From assembly GCA_028290665.1 (NCBI GenBank), contig JAQGJK010000017.1, positions 1-64,000 on the forward strand: a DNA stretch of 64,000 nt. Reading direction: 5' to 3'. A program made the translations under genes and the position numbers. How positions within the stretch are numbered: the stretch's first letter is position 1; every line of letters starts with the position of its first letter. Below the pieces are notes generated by a model. It saw nothing but the letters and a program-made list of their open reading frames with translations, was not told where the DNA came from and ran no database searches. Shown here one piece after another: positions 25,395 to 34,602 of the stretch. Source of the DNA: Devosia sp. Lineage in GTDB: Bacteria; Pseudomonadota; Alphaproteobacteria; Rhizobiales; Devosiaceae.

Positions 25395-26813
25395 ATGACG
25401 ACTGCCGATATCGGCCTGATCGGTCTGGCGGTGATGGGCTCCAACCTCGCGCTGAATATCGCCGAAAAGGGCTATACGGTTGCCGTGCATAATCGCACCG
25501 CCGCACGCATCGACGATTTCATGGTGATGGCGAAGGCGCAGGGGCTCGACGGCAAAGTGGTGCCGGAGGCCGACCTCGCGGCGTTCATCGCAACGATCAA
25601 GCAGCCGCGTTCGGTGATCATCATGGTCAAGGCCGGCGCGCCGGTCGACGAGATGATTGAGCACCTGCTGCCGCATCTCGACGCGGGCGATGCGATCCTC
25701 GAATGCGGCAATTCGCTCTACACCGACACGCAGCGGCGCTTCGATTACCTGACGCCCAAGGGCATCGGTTATCTCGGTATCGGGGTGTCGGGTGGCGAAG
25801 AGGGAGCGCGGCATGGGCCGTCGATCATGGTCGGCGGGGCCGAGCAGCAGTGGAAGAACGCCCAGCCGATCCTCGAGGCGATTTCGGCAAAGTTCAACGG
25901 CGAGCCGTGCTGCGCCTATCTCGGCGTCGGCGGGGCCGGGCACTTCGTCAAGACCATCCATAACGGTATCGAATATGGCGACATGCAGATGATCGCCGAA
26001 GTCTATGGCGTGATGCGCGACGGGCTCGGGATGAACCCGACGGCGGCGTCGGAGGTGTTCAAAGAGTGGAACAAGGGGCCGCTCAACTCGTACCTGATCG
26101 AGATTGCCGGGCACGTGCTGGCGGCGGTCGATCCGCAGACCGGCAAGCCGCTGGTGGATCTGATCATCGACAAGGCCGGGCAAAAGGGCACCGGGGTGTG
26201 GTCGGCGATCGCGGCGCAACTGCTGGGCGTGCCGGCGACTGCCATCGAGGGCGCGGTGGCGGCGAGGGCGATCTCGGCGCGCAAGGACGAGCGGTTGGCA
26301 GCGGAGGCGGTGTACGGTAAGCGGACCGGGATTTCCGGGCAGCTCGATCTCGGCGACCTCGAAAAGGCGCTGCTGGCGGGCAAGATCGTGTCGTATGCGC
26401 AGGGCTTCGACGTGATGGCGCGAGCCAGCGCCGAGAATGGCTGGAACCTGCCGCTGGCGACTATCGCCAAGATCTGGCGGGCCGGCTGCATCATCCGGTC
26501 GCGGTTCCTCGACCAGATGTCGGCCGCCTACGTCAAGGGCGGGGCGACCAATTTGCTGATGGTGCCCGACTTCATCGGCATCATGAAGGACGCGCACCCG
26601 TCGCTCCGCAAGATTGTCGCCGCCGGGGCGCTGGGCGAATTCCCGCTGGTGTGCCTCTCGGCGTCACTGGCGTATTTCGACAGCTACCGGCAGGGCCGCG
26701 GCACGGCGAACCTGATCCAGGGACTGCGCGATTTCTTTGGGGCGCATGGGTTCGAGATCGAGGGCCGCGGGGCGGACCAGCACGGGAAATGGCCTAGCAC
26801 GCTGGGGTTTTGA
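25395..26813 (+). CDS. gnd: NADP-dependent 6-phosphogluconate dehydrogenase, decarboxylating
   Basis: Converts 6-phosphogluconate to ribulose 5-phosphate plus CO2. The 472-residue product has the full length of the decarboxylating family. The Rossmann motif is GLAVMGSNLALNIAEKGY, the signature GVSGGEEGARHGPSIM, and the catalytic part includes HFVKTIHNGIEYGDMQ with the active Lys. ATG at 25395 follows GGAG; a GTG at 25383 is less likely. It is divergent from the gluconate operon, with which it forms a pathway. Confidence 0.96.
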   Translation: MTTADIGLIGLAVMGSNLALNIAEKGYTVAVHNRTAARIDDFMVMAKAQGLDGKVVPEADLAAFIATIKQPRSVIIMVKAGAPVDEMIEHLLPHLDAGDAILECGNSLYTDTQRRFDYLTPKGIGYLGIGVSGGEEGARHGPSIMVGGAEQQWKNAQPILEAISAKFNGEPCCAYLGVGGAGHFVKTIHNGIEYGDMQMIAEVYGVMRDGLGMNPTAASEVFKEWNKGPLNSYLIEIAGHVLAAVDPQTGKPLVDLIIDKAGQKGTGVWSAIAAQLLGVPATAIEGAVAARAISARKDERLAAEAVYGKRTGISGQLDLGDLEKALLAGKIVSYAQGFDVMARASAENGWNLPLATIAKIWRAGCIIRSRFLDQMSAAYVKGGATNLLMVPDFIGIMKDAHPSLRKIVAAGALGEFPLVCLSASLAYFDSYRQGRGTANLIQGLRDFFGAHGFEIEGRGADQHGKWPSTLGF

Positions 26814-26842
26814 GCCTCCCGGACTTAGCCCAGCGCAGCGAC

Positions 26843-28216
26843 TTAGCGGCTGCCCTTCGGCGGCGGTCCGGCGGGCGGTTGAATTCCCGCTTCGGCTTCG
26901 GCTTCATCGGCATCGTCGGGGTTGGGGACTTTGATCTGGCCGGGCGGAGCCATGTCGGGAACGATGGGGTTGACGGCGAGGCTCTGGCGGTGGGTCAGGT
27001 CGAAGCGGATGGCGGCGAAGAAGAAGACGCCGATGGCGGCGATGACGACGATTCCGGCGGCGAGGAACGGGGCGCCGGGGTAGTAGCCCGACGTGTCAGG
27101 GGCGCGGGTGAAGGCGCTGAAGATCTGCGTCGCCGCGAGCGGCCCGATGATGGTGGCGAGGGAATTGGCGGCGTTGACGGCGCCCTGCAATTCGCCCTGC
27201 TGATTATCCGGCACGGTACGCGATAACAGGCCATTGATGGCGGGAACGCCGAGGCCGCTGAGCGCGCCGACCAGCAGGAACAGCCAGAGATAGCCCTCCT
27301 GCGTGATGAACGACGTGCCGATAAAGGCGACTGCGGCGGCGGCAAAGCCGAACAGCACCACCGGGACTTCGCCGAAGCGCTTGACAATCGGGCCAACCAG
27401 TACGGCCTGGCAGATGGCGAAGCCCAGGCCGAAGGCGCCTAGCGCACGGCCGATCTGGCTAGAGGAATAGTTGAACACCTCGATGGTGAAATAGTTGAAC
27501 ACCGAGGGATAGGCCTGCGCCGCGAGCGAGAACAGGAATAGCGCGCCAAGCAGCCACATCAGCGCCGGGTAGCGGCTGAGATGGAGGACGGCGCCAAACG
27601 GATTGGCCCGCCGGAGATCGAATTTGCGACGATTGGCCTTGGGCAGGCTCTCGGGCAACACGAAGACGCCGAACAGGAAATTGGCGAAGGCGAGACCGGC
27701 GGCGGCATAGAACGGCGCGCGGGGGCCGAACGCCCCGAGTTCGCCACCGACCACCGGGCCGATGATAAAGCCGAGGCCAAAGGCGGCACCAATCAAGCCA
27801 AAGCGGCGGGTGCGTTTTTCCGGCGGGGTGATATCGGCCATGAACGCCGTCGCGGTGCCGACGGCGGCGCCGGAGATACCGGAGATGATGCGGCCAATGA
27901 ACAGGTACCAAACGAACGGCGCAAAGGCCATCATCAGGTTATCAAAGGTCAGGCCGAGCAATGACGCGAGCAGCACGGGACGGCGGCCGTAGCGGTCGGA
28001 CAGATTGCCGAGCACCGGGGCGAAAACGAACTGCATCAGCGCATAGACGAACACCAGATAACCGCCGATGACGGCTGCGTCGGCAACGCTGCCGCCGGTC
28101 AATTCCTCGAGCAGTCTGGGCAGCACCGGGATGATGATGCCCAGGCCGATCATGTCGAGCAGGATGGTGATGAGGATACAGGCGAGGGTCAGGCGGCTGC
28201 GCGTTACCGAAGGCAT
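26843..28216 (-). CDS. MFS transporter, TCR/Tet efflux family
   Basis: A 457-residue transporter with about 12 membrane spans and a long charged C-terminal tail (DDADEAEAEAGIQPPAGPPPKGSR). Motif A is GNLSDRYGRRPVLL in the first cytoplasmic loop. The N-terminus TLACILITILLDMIGLGIIIPVLPRLL is characteristic of TetA-like proteins. Such genes are common in environmental bacteria, so tetracycline resistance should not be assumed. The ATG at 28216 was chosen because upstream residues are not family-like. Confidence 0.85.
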   Translation of the reverse strand: MPSVTRSRLTLACILITILLDMIGLGIIIPVLPRLLEELTGGSVADAAVIGGYLVFVYALMQFVFAPVLGNLSDRYGRRPVLLASLLGLTFDNLMMAFAPFVWYLFIGRIISGISGAAVGTATAFMADITPPEKRTRRFGLIGAAFGLGFIIGPVVGGELGAFGPRAPFYAAAGLAFANFLFGVFVLPESLPKANRRKFDLRRANPFGAVLHLSRYPALMWLLGALFLFSLAAQAYPSVFNYFTIEVFNYSSSQIGRALGAFGLGFAICQAVLVGPIVKRFGEVPVVLFGFAAAAVAFIGTSFITQEGYLWLFLLVGALSGLGVPAINGLLSRTVPDNQQGELQGAVNAANSLATIIGPLAATQIFSAFTRAPDTSGYYPGAPFLAAGIVVIAAIGVFFFAAIRFDLTHRQSLAVNPIVPDMAPPGQIKVPNPDDADEAEAEAGIQPPAGPPPKGSR

Positions 28217-28265
28217 GCTCGAACGATGTCCTTGAAATCGGCGGCAGTTGACACACGGTTTGTGG

Positions 28266-29474
28266 TCAAGGCAAGCGCTGAGTGGCGTGCAGCGGGTCCT
28301 GCAGCGGATCGTGATCATAGAGCCACGCGAGGCGCCGGAAGTGGCCGCGAGGGCCCTGGACGCGGATAACGGCATTACGGGCGACGGTCAGCGGCCATTC
28401 CATATGGAAGACACGCCCATTGGCGGCGGAAGTTTGAGTGACGCGGCGCACCCGCTTGCGGCGCTGCACTTCGTAAGCCGAAAAGGCGGCTTCGGCGGTG
28501 GACTCCGACATCAACAGAGGTGCCAGCGCGGCGGCATCTTCGATCGCCATGGCGGCACCCTGCGCCTGGAATGGCGGCATGGCGTGGGCGGCGTCACCGA
28601 TGATGCCGACAGCGCCTTCGTGCCAGCGTGGGGTATCGACGAGGCCGAGCGGCCAGGCGCCCCAGCTGCCTTTCGCCGCGGCAAGGATGGCGTCGATGCG
28701 CGGACTGCGCAGCGCGGCCCAGGGGAGTTTGGGTTCATCCCGTTCAACCGTGCCGGATTTCGCGGGAGACTTCGCGAACAGGACGACGTTGAGGCGGTTG
28801 CGATAGGCCAGCGGGTAGCAGACGGCGTGAAAGCCGGGGGCCATAATGACGCTGACGCGATCGTCGGCGATGTGACCCTTGAGGGCATCGAGATCAACCA
28901 GGGCGCGCCAGGCCACGGTGCCATCGAACCGGGCGGGCGGGCCGGCGAGGATGTTGGTGCGGGTAGGCGAGTTGACACCATCGGCGCCGACGAAGGCGAA
29001 GGGGCGGCCGGTGCGGGTGCGCCCGTCGGCTTCCTCGATTTCGACCGACAGGCCGCGGGCGTGCTGGATGGTATCATAGGCACGAATGCCGAAACTGATG
29101 TCGATATTGGCAAAGCGCCGGCAGGCGAGGCGGAGGATTTCGGCGAGATCGGCGCGGTGCATTACCGCATAGGGGGCGCCGAAGCGATCGGCGATGGTGG
29201 TGCCGAGTTGTAAGGTCTGGATCGGCGCCTTCGAGCGGAAACCGTAGATGTCGATGCCGGTGGGGACGAAGCTGCGCTCGGCGATCTGGCGGTCAAGACC
29301 GAGATGGTTGAGGACGCGGCGGGCGTTGGGACCGAGCTGCAGCCCGGCGCCGGCCTCGGCAATGCCGGCATGGCGTTCGAGCACGATGGCGGTAGCGCCG
29401 AACTTGGCGAGCGCCAGGGCCTGGGTCATCCCGGCGATGCCGGCGCCGGCGATGAAGATGGTGCGGGTGGCCAT
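28266..29474 (-). CDS. FAD-dependent monooxygenase (salicylate hydroxylase-like)
   Basis: A 402-residue group A flavoprotein hydroxylase. FAD motifs are GAGIAGMTQALALAKFG at the N-terminus, GADGVNSPTR (the DG motif) and GDAAHAMPPFQAQGAAMAIEDA (the GD motif). Substrates of relatives include salicylate and 3-hydroxybenzoate, but no ring-cleavage genes lie nearby. It is 12 bp downstream of the zinc-finger gene. Confidence 0.88.
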   Translation of the reverse strand: MATRTIFIAGAGIAGMTQALALAKFGATAIVLERHAGIAEAGAGLQLGPNARRVLNHLGLDRQIAERSFVPTGIDIYGFRSKAPIQTLQLGTTIADRFGAPYAVMHRADLAEILRLACRRFANIDISFGIRAYDTIQHARGLSVEIEEADGRTRTGRPFAFVGADGVNSPTRTNILAGPPARFDGTVAWRALVDLDALKGHIADDRVSVIMAPGFHAVCYPLAYRNRLNVVLFAKSPAKSGTVERDEPKLPWAALRSPRIDAILAAAKGSWGAWPLGLVDTPRWHEGAVGIIGDAAHAMPPFQAQGAAMAIEDAAALAPLLMSESTAEAAFSAYEVQRRKRVRRVTQTSAANGRVFHMEWPLTVARNAVIRVQGPRGHFRRLAWLYDHDPLQDPLHATQRLP

Positions 29475-29486
29475 GGTGGCCGGCGG

Positions 29487-29732
29487 TCAGACGGCTTCGG
29501 CGTTGTAGGTAGCGGAAAGTGGTGCCGAGGTGCCCGGCTGCAGCCGCGAGGAATAAACGTAGTGGGTCGAGCAATACGGGCAGACGATTTCGCTGTCGCT
29601 GCCCATGTCGAGGTAAACATGCGGGTGGTCGAACGGGGGCAGGGCGCCGATGCACTGGAACTCACGCGCCCCGATTTCGATCTGGCGCAAGCCATCGGTG
29701 TTGTGAAAGTGCGGGGTGCTGGTGTGGGCCAT
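29487..29732 (-). CDS. zf-CHCC zinc-finger protein (NDUFS6-like)
   Basis: An 81-residue protein with a CHCC-type zinc site: Cys in REFQCIG, His in DHPHVYLD and the pair CPYC in EIVCPYCSTHY. This matches the family related to the NDUFS6 accessory subunit of complex I. The ATG at 29732 has AAGG upstream. It precedes the monooxygenase gene. Confidence 0.85.
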   Translation of the reverse strand: MAHTSTPHFHNTDGLRQIEIGAREFQCIGALPPFDHPHVYLDMGSDSEIVCPYCSTHYVYSSRLQPGTSAPLSATYNAEAV

Positions 29733-29821
29733 GCGAGAGGAACCTTGCAAATCGGCGGCGAGTGGACGGGGGCGAGTTTATCGAAGCGCTGGGCGGAAAG
29801 GAAGGCTGGGGGTGGCGGTCT

Positions 29822-29995
29822 TCTTTCCTCTCCTGTGCACAGCACGGGGGAGGGAGACCGGCGGAAGCCGGCGGAGGGGGCTGCCACAGACACGGCGACG
29901 AAAGTCGAGGCGGAGTTCGCGCCGCCCCCTCCACCATCCTGCGGATGGCCCCCTCCCCCGTCTATGACAGGGGAGGAAAGTGCGCTGCGCTGTTT
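29822..29995. repeat. long imperfect inverted repeat
   Basis: The left arm (about 29822-29885, ttcctctcctgtgc then acgggggaggga then gcggagggggc) is matched by the reverse complement of the right arm (about 29925-29995). The two 60-70-bp arms are separated by about 40 bp of unrelated sequence. It lies between two minus-strand genes and could form a large hairpin. No transposase is inside. Confidence 0.7.
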
Positions 29996-30017
29996 GGCTT
30001 TTGTCAGCCTTGAGGGT

Positions 30018-30455
30018 TTAGCCGAGTTCCTGGGCGAGGCCGATGAGGAGGCCTTCGGGGCCGCGGATGTAGCAGAGACTATAGACGCCCTTGTAGTCGA
30101 CGACTTCGCCGACGAGCTGTGTCCCGTGTTTGCGGAGCCGTTCGAGGGTGTCGGTGAGGTCATCGACGGCGAACATGACGCGGAGGTAACCGAGGGCGTT
30201 GACCGGGGCGTTGCGGTGATCGGCGATGACCGGCGGTGCGAGGAAGCGGGAGAGTTCGAGCCGGCTGTGGCCGTCGGGCGTGCGCATCATGGCAATCTCG
30301 ACACGCTGGTCGGTGAGGCCGGTGACGCGCCCGGACCATTCGCCTTCGACAGTTGCCCGCCCTTCGAGCTCGAGGCCGAGTTCGAGAAAGAACGCGATCG
30401 TCGCTTCGAGATCCTCGACGACGATTCCGACATTGTCCATCCGCTTGATCGTCAT
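30018..30455 (-). CDS. VOC family (glyoxalase/bleomycin-resistance fold) protein
   Basis: A 145-residue protein with two beta-alpha-beta-beta-beta units. The first begins RMDNVGIVVEDLEATIAFFLELGLELEG, and the second contains LRVMFAVDDLTDTLERLRKHG and YIRGPEGLLIGLAQEL. Candidate metal ligands are a His (GHSRLELSRF) and late Glu residues. Substrate unknown. Confidence 0.85.
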   Translation of the reverse strand: MTIKRMDNVGIVVEDLEATIAFFLELGLELEGRATVEGEWSGRVTGLTDQRVEIAMMRTPDGHSRLELSRFLAPPVIADHRNAPVNALGYLRVMFAVDDLTDTLERLRKHGTQLVGEVVDYKGVYSLCYIRGPEGLLIGLAQELG

Positions 30456-30627
30456 GCCTACAGTCTCCTGAGTGTGGTCTCACTCTATCAGCGGGCTGCT
30501 TCGAACTGCCATTGGTTTTCAGACGGTCGGTTTCTCGCATCGCAGGGTGGTGCGCTGATTCTGGGGATGTCGACTTGATTTTGTGAGGCGAACTGGGCGT
30601 TAAGCTGAGCCGTCGCGGAGGTTACTC

Positions 30628-31398
30628 GTGCCCAGTTTTGATTCAGATGGCCTGTCGCTGGCCTATGAAGTTTTTGGCGAGGGACCGCCGGTCCTGGCAA
30701 TCCATGGGTTCGGTTCGTCGCTCGAGATCAACTGGGTGGCGACGGGGTGGGTCGAGACACTGATCGGTGCCGGGTACCGGGTGGTGGCGATCGACAACCG
30801 GGGGCATGGAAGGTCGGACAAGCCGCACGATTCCGAGCGCTATTGGGCACATCTGATGGCGGACGATGCGGCGCGGCTGCTCGACCATCTCGGGATTTCC
30901 CGGGCGGCGGTGCTTGGCTATTCGATGGGGGCGCGGATCACGGCGTTCCTCGCATCACGGCATCCCGGACGGGTCGGCGCCGCGGTGCTCGGGGGCATGG
31001 GGCATAACCTCATTACCGGGCTCAGCGATTCGGACGCGATCATCGATGGGTTGAACGCGCTGACGCTGGCCGAAATCACCCATCCGACGGCGCGGATGTT
31101 TCGGATTTTCGCTGACCACTCGAAAGCCGACCGCCGGGCACTGGCGGCGTGCATGGTGACCTCGCGCGAACCGATGAGCGAAACCGAAGTGCGCGGCATC
31201 GGAGTGCCGGTGCTGGTGGCAGTGGGCGAGGCCGACGAGATGGCTGGCGACCCGGTGGCGCTGGCAGCACTGATGCCAGATGCCGAGGCCTTCGTGATCC
31301 CCAAGCGCACGCACATGCTGGCCACCGGCGACCGGGCGTTCAAGGCGGCGACCTTGGCGTTTCTAGGAACGCAATGGCCGCTTGCAAAGCCGGCGTGA
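30628..31398 (+). CDS. alpha/beta hydrolase
   Basis: A 256-residue alpha/beta-hydrolase-fold enzyme. The oxyanion motif is IHGFGSS, the nucleophile elbow GYSMGA and the likely catalytic His lies in KRTHMLATGD. A conserved NRGHGRSDKP stretch follows strand 4. GTG start with GGAGG upstream. Substrate unknown; it is divergent from the VOC gene. Confidence 0.88.
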   Translation: MPSFDSDGLSLAYEVFGEGPPVLAIHGFGSSLEINWVATGWVETLIGAGYRVVAIDNRGHGRSDKPHDSERYWAHLMADDAARLLDHLGISRAAVLGYSMGARITAFLASRHPGRVGAAVLGGMGHNLITGLSDSDAIIDGLNALTLAEITHPTARMFRIFADHSKADRRALAACMVTSREPMSETEVRGIGVPVLVAVGEADEMAGDPVALAALMPDAEAFVIPKRTHMLATGDRAFKAATLAFLGTQWPLAKPA

Positions 31399-31418
31399 AC
31401 CTTTTCTACAACTGGGCT

Positions 31419-31447
31419 TTGTTTTGGAAGACGGTTTGCACTATATC
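31419..31447 (+). promoter_or_regulatory. putative sigma-70 promoter of cysE
   Basis: TTGTTT and TATATC are separated by 17 bp. The predicted start of transcription (about 31453) leaves the GGAG at 31462-31465 and the ATG at 31472 as the translation signals. Confidence 0.5.
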
Positions 31448-31471
31448 GACCGTCCCAGAATGGAGATCTCC

Positions 31472-32299
31472 ATGAGCGGCGCGACGAGCAAATCCCACCA
31501 CGTCCAGAGTATCGATCCCGTCTGGGATGCGATCGTCGCCGGGGCGCGCGATGTCTGCAGCAAGGAGCCGTCGCTTACCAATCTGGTGATGGCGAGCATT
31601 CTCAACCATGACGGCTTCGAATCGGCGCTGGCGCATCGGGTCGCCGAGCGACTGCATCATTCCGATGTGTCGGCCGATCTGATCCGGCAGGCGTTTGGCG
31701 AGGCCTTGGTGTTCCGGCCGGACATTGCCCAGGAAGCGCGCGCCGATCTGGCAGCGACGCTCGAGCGCGATCCGGCCTGCCACCGGGCAATCGAGCCGTT
31801 CCTGTTTTTCAAAGGCTATCACGCCATCCAGACCCACCGGTTCGCTAACGCGCTGCTGCGGATGGGACGGCGGGACTTTGCGCTGTATCTGCAGAGCCGG
31901 TCGAGCCAAGTGTTCCAAGTGGATATCAACCCGGCGGTGCGGATGGGACGGGGGATTTTCCTCGACCATGCGACGGGGTTCGTCGTCGGCGAGACGGCGC
32001 GGATCGGCGATAATGTTTCGATCCTGCAGGGTGTCACCCTTGGCGGCACCGGCAAATCCGAGCAGGACCGGCACCCGAAAATCGGCAATGGCGTGCTGAT
32101 CGGGGCAGGCGCGAAAGTGCTGGGTAACATCATCGTCGGCGATTGCTCGCGGATTGGCGCTGGGTCGGTGGTGCTGAAGGAAGTGCCGCCCGGCGTGACC
32201 GTGGCCGGTGTTCCGGCGAAGATCATCGGGCGGGCCGGATGCGACCAGCCGGCGTCGGTGATGGACCAGATCGTCTCGGTCGACGATCTCGACGGTTGA
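31472..32299 (+). CDS. cysE: serine O-acetyltransferase
   Basis: Makes O-acetylserine for cysteine synthesis. The 275-residue product has the N-terminal helical SATase domain (PVWDAIVAGARDVCSKEPSL) and a C-terminal left-handed beta-helix with hexapeptide repeats. Catalytic motifs are FLDHATGFVVGETARIGDNV and GVTLGGTGK. The ATG at 31472 has GGAG six bases before it; an in-frame ATG at 31460 is the alternative. DUF3126 follows, as I recall from related genomes. Confidence 0.95.
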   Translation: MSGATSKSHHVQSIDPVWDAIVAGARDVCSKEPSLTNLVMASILNHDGFESALAHRVAERLHHSDVSADLIRQAFGEALVFRPDIAQEARADLAATLERDPACHRAIEPFLFFKGYHAIQTHRFANALLRMGRRDFALYLQSRSSQVFQVDINPAVRMGRGIFLDHATGFVVGETARIGDNVSILQGVTLGGTGKSEQDRHPKIGNGVLIGAGAKVLGNIIVGDCSRIGAGSVVLKEVPPGVTVAGVPAKIIGRAGCDQPASVMDQIVSVDDLDG

Positions 32300-32390
32300 C
32301 CGGCGAGCCTGCTAGGGACCGGTGCAACGGGGTTGCCCCGTGCACCGTTCTCCCTATTGTGGCGGCGAATCTTGAAAGGCCTGTACGACC

Positions 32391-32609
32391 GTGAACCATC
32401 CGGAAATCATCAAGCTGCAGAAGTTCCTGCAGCTGAAATTCAACAACCGGCACATCGACGTGCGGCCGCGCGCCAAGCTCAACGATTCCGTCGAAGTGTT
32501 TGTCGGCGACGAGTCGGTGGGGCTGATCCATCTCGATGACGAAGACGGCGACCGGTCCTACATGTTCTCGATGTCGATTCTCGATATCGACCTCGACGAG
32601 GTCAAATAA
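32391..32609 (+). CDS. DUF3126 family protein
   Basis: A 72-residue protein, MNHPEIIKLQKFLQLKFNN and then DVRPRAKLNDSVEVFVGDE, matching the small conserved alphaproteobacterial family DUF3126 of unknown function. GTG start. It is 91 bp after cysE and probably cotranscribed. Confidence 0.85.
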   Translation: MNHPEIIKLQKFLQLKFNNRHIDVRPRAKLNDSVEVFVGDESVGLIHLDDEDGDRSYMFSMSILDIDLDEVK

Positions 32610-32621
32610 GCCGGCCGTGGC

Positions 32622-33305
32622 TTAGAGCGCGCCGATGCGTTCGAGCCACGGGCCGACGCTGTCGTCAAAGCTTGGCCACTGATCGAGCAGTGCGGCATCA
32701 AATGAAAACACCGCGGCGAGTTCCGCGCTGATCAGCACGGTGCGCAGGCAACGGGGCGGCGCGTCAGCGATGACCGGGGCGCTGCATTTGGCGACGAACG
32801 GGCGCGGCGAGACAGCGTCGTACCAGACGGTCTCCCCCTGGAAGCCGCCTAAGCCCTTCAGGCGCTTGCCGACAAGGCCAGGTGGGCCGCTGAGCAGACC
32901 ATCCTCGAATTGATGCAGGTAGACCCCGTCGAGCAGGGCAGCGCTCGGCTGCGCCTTGGTGCGCGGCAGCAACGTCACCTGCACCGAGGCGAGCGCCCCG
33001 TCCTTGCCCACCGGCAGCGACAGATCGAGATCGATGCGGGTGGTGAAGCCCGGCGAGCCGGTCTCGCCATCGCGGAACCATGGCTCGGGGATCGTGAGTT
33101 CGCGGCCGGCGATGGTGCGGACGATGAGCTGGCTGCCGGTGTCAGCGAGGGTGACCGGCGGCGGGCCGTCGCTGAACACATCATCGAGCCAGTAGCCGAC
33201 GCCGATGCCGATGGCGACGAGGAAAATAGCGATGATCGCAGCCGGGTAAAAGACCGGCGCGAACCGGGTCTGCGAGCCGGATAAGGTGGCGCTCGATGTG
33301 GACAT
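32622..33305 (-). CDS. membrane-anchored hypothetical protein
   Basis: A 227-residue protein with a single N-terminal membrane span (YPAAIIAIFLVAIGIGVGYWL) and an exported C-terminal region with strand-like segments and several cysteines (AKCSAPVIADAPPRCLR). I do not recognise the family. The ATG at 33305 was chosen because it places the span normally. It is convergent with DUF3126 and divergent from the next small membrane protein. Confidence 0.65.
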   Translation of the reverse strand: MSTSSATLSGSQTRFAPVFYPAAIIAIFLVAIGIGVGYWLDDVFSDGPPPVTLADTGSQLIVRTIAGRELTIPEPWFRDGETGSPGFTTRIDLDLSLPVGKDGALASVQVTLLPRTKAQPSAALLDGVYLHQFEDGLLSGPPGLVGKRLKGLGGFQGETVWYDAVSPRPFVAKCSAPVIADAPPRCLRTVLISAELAAVFSFDAALLDQWPSFDDSVGPWLERIGAL

Positions 33306-33407
33306 TAACCAGTCGGCAGGTTGGTGGATGACAGCCGATAGGACGCCCCATATGGCTAATGAACAGTTAACGAGCTCCGCACCGCGTAGCTGGAATGGGG
33401 ACGCGAA

Positions 33408-33728
33408 ATGCAGAACGAGTTGGTGCTCGTGGCGTTCATCATGGCGGTCGGCCTCAGCGTTTCGGCAGCGCTGACGCACCTCTATCAGGGGGTGGCCAAG
33501 CAACAGGCGATGCTGCGCTATGATGGCAAGACCTATGTCGGGATGCTCGGCAATCTGTCGCTGAGTTTCCTCTGCGGGCCGTACATCATGCTGCAGATGG
33601 GCTGGAAGCAGGAAGAAAACGGCACCATCGCGCTGACCTCGGTGCTGATCGCCGCGCTGGTCGCGTTCGGGTGGGCCTTCATCACCGGCATTCTGGTGCT
33701 CGGCGTTTATATTGCGATTTTCCCGTAG
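33408..33728 (+). CDS. small conserved-looking membrane protein
   Basis: A 106-residue protein with three hydrophobic segments: VLVAFIMAVGLSVSAALTHL, LGNLSLSFLCGPYIMLQM, and TSVLIAALVAFGWAFITGIL with a further tail. No catalytic motif is visible and the function is unknown. A bidirectional hairpin at 33801 follows. Confidence 0.65.
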   Translation: MQNELVLVAFIMAVGLSVSAALTHLYQGVAKQQAMLRYDGKTYVGMLGNLSLSFLCGPYIMLQMGWKQEENGTIALTSVLIAALVAFGWAFITGILVLGVYIAIFP

Positions 33729-33800
33729 AAGCGGTTTTCACGCGGTGCGGCGAGCATCGCTCGAAATTTCTCCAGCACACGTCACATGTGCAAAATGCAG

Positions 33801-33834
33801 AGGCCGGCGTCCCCACGGATGCCGGCCTTTCGTC
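33801..33834. terminator. intrinsic terminator between convergent genes
   Basis: AGGCCGGC (33801-33808) pairs with GCCGGCCT (33821-33828), followed by TTCGTCT. It sits between the plus-strand membrane protein and the minus-strand protease gene. Confidence 0.7.
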
Positions 33835-33844
33835 TGTCGGGGTA

Positions 33845-34465
33845 TTAGTTGATGGCGGCGACGATGGTCGGGCGTTCGTCCACGATGTCGACCCACTGGC
33901 CGGCATCGGCCTGTGACTGGCGCTTGAGGAAATGGTAAGGCGTGGTGTTCCACAGATCGATGCTGCCGCGCTGGTTGTCGAGCACGAGGTCGCCGCGATC
34001 GGTGCGGACCATCAGCACTGCGTGGCCTTCACCGTTGGACTGGCGCACTACGGTGATCAGCAGCGCGCTGGCCGGCCAGCCGCGATCGATCAGGGCGCGG
34101 CGCTTGGCGAGGACGAAATCCTCGCAATCGCCATAGCCGTTCGGGTAGGTCCAGAACTCGGCGACCTGGTAAAGGTCGTTGTCGGTGATCGGAGTGATCT
34201 GGGCATTGGCGGCGGTGTTGACGGCCAGCAGCTGGTTCCACAGCGTCTCGGTCAGCGGGATGACCGCGACCGGGTTGGCGTTGACGGTGCATTCGCCGCG
34301 ATGGGTCTTGCAGAACTCCATATGCCCGACCGGGACCGAGGTCGCACCGGCGACGGTGGCGAAGGCGACGTTGGTGGTATCGATCTGATCGGCGAGCGCT
34401 GTGGTGGTGAGTACGGCGAAAGCGAGCATTGCCGCGATCCAGCCGATTGAATGTTTGCCCTGCAT
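33845..34465 (-). CDS. LapG-like transglutaminase-fold cysteine peptidase (DUF920)
   Basis: A 206-residue exported protein. A signal peptide (WIAAMLAFAVLTTTALA) is followed by a bacterial transglutaminase-like cysteine protease domain. The predicted triad is Cys in GYGDCEDFVLAKR, His in NGEGHAVLMV and Asp in LVLDNQRG. The family includes LapG, which cleaves surface adhesins when periplasmic c-di-GMP signalling releases it. It adjoins a PilZ gene, which makes a c-di-GMP link worth testing, but no LapD-like gene is in the window. Confidence 0.88.
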   Translation of the reverse strand: MQGKHSIGWIAAMLAFAVLTTTALADQIDTTNVAFATVAGATSVPVGHMEFCKTHRGECTVNANPVAVIPLTETLWNQLLAVNTAANAQITPITDNDLYQVAEFWTYPNGYGDCEDFVLAKRRALIDRGWPASALLITVVRQSNGEGHAVLMVRTDRGDLVLDNQRGSIDLWNTTPYHFLKRQSQADAGQWVDIVDERPTIVAAIN

Positions 34466-34602
34466 GACGTGTCCCCCGTGACGGAGACGACGCTAGGCTT
34501 AGGGATTTAGGTCGATGCGAAAACTGCGATGCAGTTTTTATGTGTGTTTTAGGGGATCGATTCAGCGCCCGTTAGGCATAGGAACCCGCGTGGGCGCTTG
34601 AC

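Noticed and set aside
26843-28216. Calling the transporter a tetracycline-resistance determinant
   Set aside because: It belongs to the TCR/Tet branch by motif, but relatives in environmental bacteria have diverse or unknown substrates, and no TetR-type gene is adjacent.
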